64,000 bases of DNA from Candidatus Latescibacterota bacterium (GTDB lineage Bacteria > Latescibacterota > UBA2968 > UBA8231). Numbering within the stretch: position 1 is the first letter of the stretch; every line of letters begins with the position of its first letter. The notes under the pieces were generated by a model. That model did not search any database. It was not told where the DNA came from and saw nothing but the letters and a program-made list of their open reading frames with translations. This document shows, piece after piece, positions 1-7,431 of the stretch. The DNA is taken from NCBI GenBank assembly GCA_022819745.1, contig JAJEGS010000055.1, forward strand, positions 1-64,000. Direction: 5' to 3'. The translations under genes and the position numbers were made by a program.

Positions 1-1196
1 CTTCACCACGGTTCATCCCCGCGCCTGCGGGGAACATACCGCGATGGATGCCCGGACCGCGTTCTTGTTCGGTTCATCCCCGCGCCTGCGGGGAACATGG
101 CTATCCCCCCACACGTCAAAGGGATCAGTCCGGTTCATCCCCGCGCCTGCGGGGAACATCAAGCCATTGTCTCCGTATGCGGCGGGATGGGCGGTTCATC
201 CCCGCGCCTGCGGGGAACATGAGTTATCGTTTAAGCAGGAGTTCGAGGCCGATGGTTCATCCCCGCGCCTGCGGGGAACATGCCACCCCCTCCACACGTC
301 AAAGGGATCAGTCCGGTTCATCCCCGCGCCTGCGGGGAACATTACCCTACTACGTCCCACTACGTCCATACTGACGGTTCATCCCCGCGCCTGCGGGGAA
401 CATAACCGTCTGGCGAAACGTCAATACGCCGCTTTCGGTTCATCCCCGCGCCTGCGGGGAACATATGCCACAAAATAGGCGCGAGGGGGCTGCCTGCGGT
501 TCATCCCCGCGCCTGCGGGGAACATAGCTTTGGGAATCAAAAGTCCCTCGGTTCTGCCGGTTCATCCCCGCGCCTGCGGGGAACATGGGCAACGGCCAAG
601 GACGTGGAAGGCACAACGCGGTTCATCCCCGCGCCTGCGGGGAACATTTGTCCCCGCCGAGGAGATCGAGGAGGCCCGCCGGTTCATCCCCGCGCCTGCG
701 GGGAACATTCCACAAGATGCCAATGCGGGTCGGCATAAATCGGTTCATCCCCGCGCCTGCGGGGAACATCATTGTGGCCGCCGTGGTGGCCCTTGTAACG
801 GCGGTTCATCCCCGCGCCTGCGGGGAACATTTCTCCCCTGTCTGTGTGCGCAGGGACTAGGACGGTTCATCCCCGCGCCTGCGGGGAACATGCGAAGTTG
901 ATGAAGTCGGCCTCGAACTCCTGCGGTTCATCCCCGCGCCTGCGGGGAACATCCGATTAGTACTCGCGCGGTAGAACCTAATCTCGGTTCATCCCCGCGC
1001 CTGCGGGGAACATAGAAGGTAGAAGAGCAGCTTGAAAAAATAGTTAGGTTCATCCCCGCGCCTGCGGGGAACATGAATTTTCCTCTTGCCTTCGCGCACG
1101 CGAATACGGTTCATCCCCGCGCCTGCGGGGAACATTTCTAATTTACCCTTGCAACCGTTCCAGCTTTCGGTTCATCCCCGCGCCTGCGGGGAACAT
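1..1196 (-). CRISPR. Type I-E CRISPR array, 20 repeats, truncated at the left edge
   Basis: Twenty copies of a 28-29 nt repeat start at 10, 71, 132, 193, 254, 315, 376, 437, 498, 559, 620, 681, 742, 803, 864, 925, 986, 1047, 1108 and 1169. The period is exactly 61 bp, giving 32-33 nt spacers. The core is perfectly conserved and contains the stem CCCCGC/GCGGGG. Only the base before GGTTCAT varies (C in 18 copies, T at 253, A at 1046). That is the position type I-E systems derive from the PAM. By comparison with E. coli repeats the array is transcribed on the minus strand, so the 1169 copy is leader-proximal and newest. Bases 1-9 are the end of a further spacer, so the array continues beyond the window. 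Spacer pairs 99-131/282-314 and 221-253/892-924 share sequence. Confidence 0.99.
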
Positions 1197-1226
1197 ACAT
1201 AATCTTAACTGACTGCTACAGTGTAG

Positions 1227-1254
1227 GTTATATGCTACTCAAAATAGGTACCAA
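1227..1254 (-). promoter_or_regulatory. CRISPR leader promoter
   Basis: The 105-bp AT-rich stretch between the cas2 stop and the first repeat (1197-1301) is the leader. On the minus strand it carries TTGGTA (1254-1249), a 16-bp spacer and TATAAC (1232-1227), a plausible sigma-70 promoter. It would start pre-crRNA about 20-25 nt before the first repeat. A short palindrome, CTACAGTGTAG (1216-1226), lies over the predicted start site. Assignment is by position and consensus only. Confidence 0.6.
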
Positions 1255-1301
1255 CGATTTAGCCCCTGATTCATCGCCCACCTCTACCAAGCATATACAC
1301 A

Positions 1302-2529
<1,228 letters not shown>

Positions 2530-2530
<1 letters not shown>

Positions 2531-3261
2531 TAGGCAATCCTTTTTATGAGCATCAGGCCACAGCCAAATGCCTTGCCGCGCCCGAAACCCTGCCGAAGAC
2601 GGGCGAGAAACGAATTGGGCTCGGTTATGGTCAAAGCACCTTTGAGGTCGAATATGCCCAACGTGCCAAATTGTCCACCGCGCCGTGCGAAACGCTCGGC
2701 GCGATAGCCTTCGAGTCTCAGCTTATCAAGGTGGAATCCATGTTCCGCAGCCCGCGTCGTTAGCCAGTCGTAGGCCGCCTTTTCGGCAAGTTGCATCCGA
2801 TATCCGGCGCGGTCGGGTTTTGCTTCCTCCTTGAGCAGATCCATAGCCACATCGCAGCGTTGCCGAACGGCTTTTCCCAGACCGTCCTCGCCAACCTTTC
2901 GATCAACTGTAGCGTTAAGGCGCAGGTCAAATGCCAGCTTATTGCCAAGTGAGAGTGCTGGCTCAAAGGGTTTTGTCTCGATAGTGAAGAAGGGAGAGTC
3001 TTCCAAAGGCTTGGGGCCGAGAAGGTAGTACCGCCCGCGTTGACGGTCAGCCCGCCAAAGAAACGCGGATTTTGGCGTACCGGCAGTCCGGCTCTGTTCC
3101 ACCTCAGTACGAATTTCTGTCGGGATGACTGTCCAGAGTAACCGGTGATCTACTGCGAGACGGTCAGACGACTTCGATGGTTGAAGGACTTGGAGCAAGG
3201 GCTTGATGTCCTCGGCATCGCGCCGGAGCGTAAGACGCGAAAAATAAAGGAGTGTGCTCAT
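2530..3261 (-). CDS. cas6e: Cas6e (CasE) crRNA-processing endoribonuclease
   Basis: 243-aa ferredoxin-fold RNase that recognises the repeat hairpin, cuts at its base, and stays bound as a Cascade subunit. The candidate catalytic histidine is H39 in the VDHRLLW motif typical of the family. The C-terminal glycine-rich loop GFGRGKAFGCGLMLIK is the classic RAMP signature. Start ATG overlaps the cas5e stop by 4 bp. It should process the array and possibly also the two degenerate repeats between cas3 and cas8e. Confidence 0.96.
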
Positions 3262-3962
3262 TGCGAAGCCTCCTCTTGGTCGGTAGGAACGTATTCATAT
3301 TCGCGCCGTTGCCCGAACTGCCAGCTCGTGCGGTCGCCCGGCTCGTCCATCCGCAGTCGCGTCCGCAAGGAAGCGTCGGGAGAGCCGAGGTCCGCCCGAT
3401 CCTCCACGGCGATTAGGCCATGCGGCTCGTCGCTATGGCGCCTGAACGCATCAATGACCGTTTGTGCTTCAATGATCTCCGGCGCGAGTGGGTGCGACAG
3501 TGGGCAAGATTTGCGCCCTAAATACAATGTGTAAACCGGTTTCTCGAACCCAGTGTTGAGATTCTGCAACGAGTATCGTCCTCCTGAGACGGCTCGGTAA
3601 GCCGCTTGGTAGCGCACATCCGTACGGTACTCGCGGTGAGTGATGCTCGTCGCAAGGTCCAAGGGGTGGGAAAGTGCCTCCGCTCTAGTGTGCAGACGCC
3701 CTTTGGCCGAAGGCAACGACTGGTAAGTGTGGAAATCCGTCACCAACGTTCCGGCGCACAGTGTGTGAGTAGCAATACGGAAAGAGGCAGCAAGTGTCCT
3801 CTGCCCCTCTGCATCAGCACGATCAATGCCTAGCGCCGCGCCAGCCAGCCCCAAAAGGGCAGACCGCGTTGGACGGTCAGCCGTGCCGCGCCGCACGTTG
3901 CCTGCCTCTTCGCCGAAGCTGGCCATGGGTGCCGCAAGGGTGACGATCAGCCATTCCGTCAT
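3258..3962 (-). CDS. cas5e: Cas5e (CasD) Cascade subunit
   Basis: 234-aa Cascade subunit that caps the 5' handle of the crRNA. The N-terminus LIVTLAAPMASFGEEAG and the segment RRGTADRPTRSALLGLAGAA match the type I-E Cas5 signature. A longer upstream in-frame ATG exists. I chose the ATG at 3962 because it begins the conserved domain and overlaps the cas7e stop as ATGA. It is followed by cas6e with another ATGA overlap, so the five Cascade genes are translationally coupled. Confidence 0.95.
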   Translation of the reverse strand: MTEWLIVTLAAPMASFGEEAGNVRRGTADRPTRSALLGLAGAALGIDRADAEGQRTLAASFRIATHTLCAGTLVTDFHTYQSLPSAKGRLHTRAEALSHPLDLATSITHREYRTDVRYQAAYRAVSGGRYSLQNLNTGFEKPVYTLYLGRKSCPLSHPLAPEIIEAQTVIDAFRRHSDEPHGLIAVEDRADLGSPDASLRTRLRMDEPGDRTSWQFGQRREYEYVPTDQEEASQ

Positions 3963-5026
3963 GCTAAGCCCTCTTCCGCTGCGAAGGCGGCTAGTTCGTC
4001 CAGCTTGGCACTGTCCTCTTCGCCTACGTGGAGTTCGATATCGTCTCTCCAATCCTTACCATAGGTTTTCTCAAAGTCGGTGCGCTGTTTCTTGAGCGCC
4101 TTTACGGATTCTGCGAGTTGGTTGCCCGATCCTACTGGTTTGGTGAAGGCACTGGCCAAGCTGCGAGGCTGGCCATCGCCGCGCTCCAACAACAGGTATT
4201 CGGCGCGCACGTGATTAGCGAAGCTGTTTTTCTTGCCAGAGGGCGAGGCCGTCGCCGCAGCACGTACCAGCGCGGAGAGAGCACGGCCTGCCAGATCCGT
4301 ATCACCCGAGAGATTTTTCAAAAGTAGCTCCCGATTTACACAGATGTAGAGATAGAATACGCCAGCGCCGAAACCCGCCTCTCCGATGAAACCTGCTCCC
4401 GCATCCTCTTCTGGGGTCTTCAAGTCGTCAACAGCCGTGTAGTAGTCATCTTCGATATCGACTCGGTTAGTGGTAAAGGCATGAGCCACTTGCACGGCGG
4501 CATCGCGGTTGAAGTTGGGGTTGTCAGCCAACATGCGCCCGAACATCGCGATGTCCACGGCTCCATCAGCGGTGTTTAGGACCTGTTTCGCCAGTTCCTT
4601 TTCCTTCGGTAAAGATTCCCCGCTCAGTGCCTTTTCTGCCAAATCGAATGCAGCAGCGCGTTCATCCGGCGAGACGAAGGCTAGCTGTTCGGTATAGGCC
4701 GGATTCTCGTCTTTTTCCCCTTTTATTTTTCCGAACAGGGTAGCGATATTCCGTGCGATTTCGAGTGCCTTGTCCTCCGAAGCACCCTTTTCTAGCAGAT
4801 GCTCTCGCACCTTGTCGCCCATACGCTGCGTGCGCTCGCCTAGCTTTCCCGTTAGGGCGAACCGGAAAGCGTCGTCCGTGCGGATGGCGCGTTTGAGGGC
4901 TTGGCTGGAAATGCGCATCCGCGACACACCGCCGATGAAGGCGGTCTTGGGACGGCCGAGGTCGTCTCGGTTGGGGTTGGACGGCGGATAGGTGGTCAGA
5001 ATGTGCATTTGCACAAAGCGGCTCAT
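3959..5026 (-). CDS. cas7e: Cas7e (CasC) Cascade backbone subunit
   Basis: 355-aa backbone protein, of which about six copies coat the crRNA guide in 6-nt steps. The family signature is clear near the N-terminus: HILTTYPPSNPNRDDLGRPK, then GGVSRMRISSQALKRAIR. The thumb inserted between neighbouring subunits is what leaves every sixth guide base unpaired. This matters for the mismatch pattern of the pseudo-spacer at 7384-7403. Starts 3 bp inside the end of cse2. Length is normal for the family. Confidence 0.97.
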   Translation of the reverse strand: MSRFVQMHILTTYPPSNPNRDDLGRPKTAFIGGVSRMRISSQALKRAIRTDDAFRFALTGKLGERTQRMGDKVREHLLEKGASEDKALEIARNIATLFGKIKGEKDENPAYTEQLAFVSPDERAAAFDLAEKALSGESLPKEKELAKQVLNTADGAVDIAMFGRMLADNPNFNRDAAVQVAHAFTTNRVDIEDDYYTAVDDLKTPEEDAGAGFIGEAGFGAGVFYLYICVNRELLLKNLSGDTDLAGRALSALVRAAATASPSGKKNSFANHVRAEYLLLERGDGQPRSLASAFTKPVGSGNQLAESVKALKKQRTDFEKTYGKDWRDDIELHVGEEDSAKLDELAAFAAEEGLA

Positions 5027-5589
5027 AGTTGAGTCTCCTCTTGGGGTTGGGTGTTTTCTGGAGTATCGGCTCGGCGCGTATGATAGTATTCAAAGGTCCA
5101 TTGCTGCCGGGTCTGGTCATTAAAGAAGAGTACGTCGCGGACAAAACGGCGGACGTTAAAGGGCTTGTCGCCCAAGATCGCCAAGGCCCGACGCAATGCC
5201 AGCGCGAACCTGTCCTTGTTGTCCTTGTCCGTGCTGGCCCTGAGCAGAGCACTAAAGCGCATAGACGACAGGCGTGGACGAGTGTCGCCGGTGGGAATTT
5301 TATCTTCCTGCGTGTGGCCCAAAACAGTGGAGAAGTTTGGAAAACGGGCGATTTTCTCAGCGGGTTTAACCCTAGCAAGGGCCAAGGCCAGCACGGCGAG
5401 GTTTTTCTCAGACACATAGCCATTTTCATGCACGCTAGCGATTAGCCTATGAGTCTCTGGCTCTAAGAGGGCGTCGAATACGCTTTCGCAGCGCTTCAGC
5501 CGCGCTCGGGCACCCCGATCTCCGTGATCCGCGTGAAGCAATTTCCACCAGTTCACTACTGCATTGACGGTAGGGCTGTCATGCTGCAT
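5023..5589 (-). CDS. cse2: Cse2 (CasB, Cas11) Cascade small subunit
   Basis: 188-aa helical protein in the expected place between cas8e and cas7e. Two copies form the belly of Cascade and stabilise the R-loop. Family-like features are the N-terminal segment AVVNWWKLLHADHGDRGARA with basic residues, and the RFSALLRA-type segment near residue 130. The sequence is poorly conserved in general, so the assignment rests on size, position and these short matches. The start codon overlaps the cas8e stop. Confidence 0.93.
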   Translation of the reverse strand: MQHDSPTVNAVVNWWKLLHADHGDRGARARLKRCESVFDALLEPETHRLIASVHENGYVSEKNLAVLALALARVKPAEKIARFPNFSTVLGHTQEDKIPTGDTRPRLSSMRFSALLRASTDKDNKDRFALALRRALAILGDKPFNVRRFVRDVLFFNDQTRQQWTFEYYHTRRADTPENTQPQEETQL

Positions 5590-7259
5590 TAAGCGGCCTC
5601 CTTTTTGGTTTTGGATTTTGGCTCTGGCAAAGGAAGATCGAGCTTGTCGTAAAGCGTCTTGCTCTGCTTGGTCAGGCCAGCAAAGGTTGCGTTCAAGATC
5701 CCATAGGCGTTGACGATAGTCTTGGCCTTCTCGGCATCTTGTAAGGGCACGGGTGCTAGGCGGTCAAAAATTGTAAGAGCCTCGTGGCGCATGATCCTTA
5801 GCCAGTGTCGTGCAGAAGCGTTTGGGTCGGTCAAGCGGCCATCTTCGGGCATTTCTTGGAGTAAGTCGTCAAGCAGATGATGGAACTGATCCTCGGTTGC
5901 GTCGAAGAAATGCGCTCGCGCTTGGTCGAGAACCCCCTTATCGTTTGAGGTGTTCTTCTGGCCGCTGAAAAGGGCCTTTTTCAGAGTTGCTAACAACTGA
6001 GAAACCGCTTGATCGGCGGCTTCGGAGAAATGTCGGGCGAGTTCGTCGAGCGCCTGTTGTTGATCGGGTGTCTTCGCCAGATGCAAAGGCTCCTCGGCGA
6101 TGAGATAGGCGATTGCTTCCATGTTGTTCATGGCCCAGCCGCCAACGCGGATGCGGGCATCCACCCCTTGTTTATTCTGGCTAAGGGCGTGGGAGCGATT
6201 ATTCTTGGCGAGCTTGATGTTTGTGGGCTGTTCAGCTAGCTTACCCTCCTTACTCCCCACCGTGACGGCGACCCAGTCGCGATAGCCGAAGCGTCCCGAT
6301 TTTGGCTTGGCTGAATACGGTTCTCCCGCTTCTTTTTGGCGTCGGTAGGGTGTCAAGGGATGCTTCCATAGCCCATAATTTGTGCCGTAGGGCTTCTGGA
6401 TAAATCCGGTGGCTAGTAGTTCCTCCCTGCCGGTCATGGAGCAGATGCCCGGCTCGCTGGAAAAGACTAGCCGGATGCGGCGTGGCATACCGAAATACGC
6501 CTGCAAAGGGTGGGCGTCTGGGTCGGCTTCATGCACTTCACGCGGAGGCTTGCCTCCTGACGTGAGCGTCGGAGCCAGCCATGGCAGGGCTTTGGACAAC
6601 TCGCTTGCTTTAGGTTTCGCATAGTGTCCTACATTGGCAAAGATTTTGTGCCACAAAGGCACGAGTGACGCACCGCCATGACTCACCGGAACGACTAGGG
6701 CGGTCAATGGTCCTCCCCCACGCATAGAAGTGCGGTTCCCGGCACCACCGGACGGCGCGTAGGCTTGCAGGGTGTACAGTGCCATGGCCGCAGCCGATAA
6801 ACCAAGAGCGGCATAGCGGTCGCGGTGAGTCAATAGGTCCGAGTTTTTGCGCTGGCCGTTTTGCCCAGGTGTGTCAATAAACAGCAATTCAATGGGGGTT
6901 TCGCCGCCTTGCAGGGACTCACAGTCCTGTAGGAAGCACGGCCCTTCGCCGTTGAGATAGAAGGCGGAAATAAGAGGGGCGAGCTTTTCGGCAAGCACGT
7001 CTCGATTAGGCGGATTGGTCCAAAATGGACGCCAGTCATCCTCTCCGCGGATGTCGAAAGCGAGCGATAGTACGCCGATACAGAACTCGAAGCTCGCCAT
7101 ATTGAAGTCTGGACGCGGCCAGCTAAATTCGACTGGGTAGTCTTCATTCAAGCCGTTGCTTTTGGCCCCGGTCACCAGTTCGGGAAAGGCAAGCCATCTC
7201 TGTGCTCCAGATCGCATGGTGACCGGGAGAAAAGGATCGCTGAGCAGATTAAAAGTCAT
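5589..7259 (-). CDS. cas8e: Cas8e (Cse1, CasA) Cascade large subunit
   Basis: 556-aa large subunit that recognises the PAM and recruits Cas3. The N-terminus FNLLSDPFLPVT is characteristic of Cse1. The remaining sequence, including a tract near AYAPSGGAGNRTSMRGGGPL, fits the family (E. coli CasA is about 500 aa). The start is fixed by AAGGAGCT nine bases upstream of ATG 7259. It is the first gene of the Cascade-adaptation operon, with its own promoter region (7260-7406). That region contains a site resembling the pseudo-spacer between the degenerate repeats, suggesting autoregulation. Confidence 0.96.
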   Translation of the reverse strand: MTFNLLSDPFLPVTMRSGAQRWLAFPELVTGAKSNGLNEDYPVEFSWPRPDFNMASFEFCIGVLSLAFDIRGEDDWRPFWTNPPNRDVLAEKLAPLISAFYLNGEGPCFLQDCESLQGGETPIELLFIDTPGQNGQRKNSDLLTHRDRYAALGLSAAAMALYTLQAYAPSGGAGNRTSMRGGGPLTALVVPVSHGGASLVPLWHKIFANVGHYAKPKASELSKALPWLAPTLTSGGKPPREVHEADPDAHPLQAYFGMPRRIRLVFSSEPGICSMTGREELLATGFIQKPYGTNYGLWKHPLTPYRRQKEAGEPYSAKPKSGRFGYRDWVAVTVGSKEGKLAEQPTNIKLAKNNRSHALSQNKQGVDARIRVGGWAMNNMEAIAYLIAEEPLHLAKTPDQQQALDELARHFSEAADQAVSQLLATLKKALFSGQKNTSNDKGVLDQARAHFFDATEDQFHHLLDDLLQEMPEDGRLTDPNASARHWLRIMRHEALTIFDRLAPVPLQDAEKAKTIVNAYGILNATFAGLTKQSKTLYDKLDLPLPEPKSKTKKEAA

Positions 7260-7281
7260 TGATAGCTCCTTAAAAATAATA

Positions 7282-7303
7282 ATTAACCAACAGCTTACTA
7301 CAT
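7282..7303 (-). promoter_or_regulatory. Protospacer-like site in the cas8e promoter with ATG PAM
   Basis: Read on the minus strand this is ATG (7303-7301) followed by TAGTAAGCTGTTGGTTAAT. It matches the 19-nt pseudo-spacer at 7402-7384 at all positions except guide positions 6, 12, 15 and 19. ATG is one of the interference PAMs accepted by E. coli type I-E Cascade (known for the family). Positions 6 and 12 are the bases Cascade flips out. The site begins two bases downstream of the predicted -10 box and covers the predicted start site. Function as a Cascade binding site is inferred. Confidence 0.6.
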
Positions 7304-7304
7304 A

Positions 7305-7332
7305 AGTAAAAGAAGTGATCGCACCTTGTCAA
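7305..7332 (-). promoter_or_regulatory. Predicted promoter of the cas8e-cas2 operon
   Basis: On the minus strand a perfect TTGACA (7332-7327) is followed after 16 bp by TTTACT (7310-7305), four of six to the -10 consensus. The expected start site is near 7298, giving a leader of about 40 nt before cas8e ATG. The promoter sits directly upstream of the ATG PAM and the protospacer-like site at 7282-7303. Mapping of the start site is needed; spacing alternatives of 17-18 bp give weaker -10 boxes. Confidence 0.55.
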
Positions 7333-7355
7333 GGGCAACTTGCGGCCTATCAATT

Positions 7356-7431
7356 AATTAATCCCCGTGTGTACGGGGAACACGTTAGCCGACAGCATAC
7401 TACGGCTCATTCCCGCGTCTGCGGGACAACA
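7356..7431 (-). ncRNA. Candidate CreR/CreA-like Cas-regulating RNA: two degenerate repeats around a short guide
   Basis: Two imperfect CRISPR repeats, at 7431-7404 and 7383-7356, flank a 20-nt pseudo-spacer (7403-7384). The period is 48 bp, not 61. Against the array repeat both keep the 6-bp stem through paired changes: TCCCGC/GCGGGA in the first and CCCCGT/ACGGGG in the second. The predicted 5' handle ATGAGCCG differs by one base from the array handle ATGAACCG. Cas6e processing would give a crRNA-like RNA with a 19-20 nt guide that resembles the cas8e promoter. No dedicated promoter is evident, so it may come from the 3' end of the cas3 transcript. Alternatives are a decayed mini-array or a duplicated operator. 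Confidence 0.62.

Noticed and set aside
44..901. Four open reading frames of 91-144 codons across the CRISPR array
   Set aside because: They are translations of the GC-rich repeat read in different frames (GSSPRLRGT, RFIPAPAGN, VHPRACGEH) and of spacers.
953..985. GATTAG...CTAATC inverted repeat inside one spacer
   Set aside because: Six-base arms in a single spacer are expected by chance and no other spacer shows it.
7301..7303. ATG-TAG mini-ORF as a CreT-like toxin near the pseudo-repeats
   Set aside because: No ribosome site, no small peptide or rare-codon run, and the ATG coincides with the proposed PAM. Without a toxin gene, CreR-like regulation fits better than CreTA.
7356..7383. Hairpin of the second degenerate repeat as an ordinary transcription terminator
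   Set aside because: The stem is followed by ATTAATTAATT, not by a T run, and the similarity to the CRISPR repeat explains it better.
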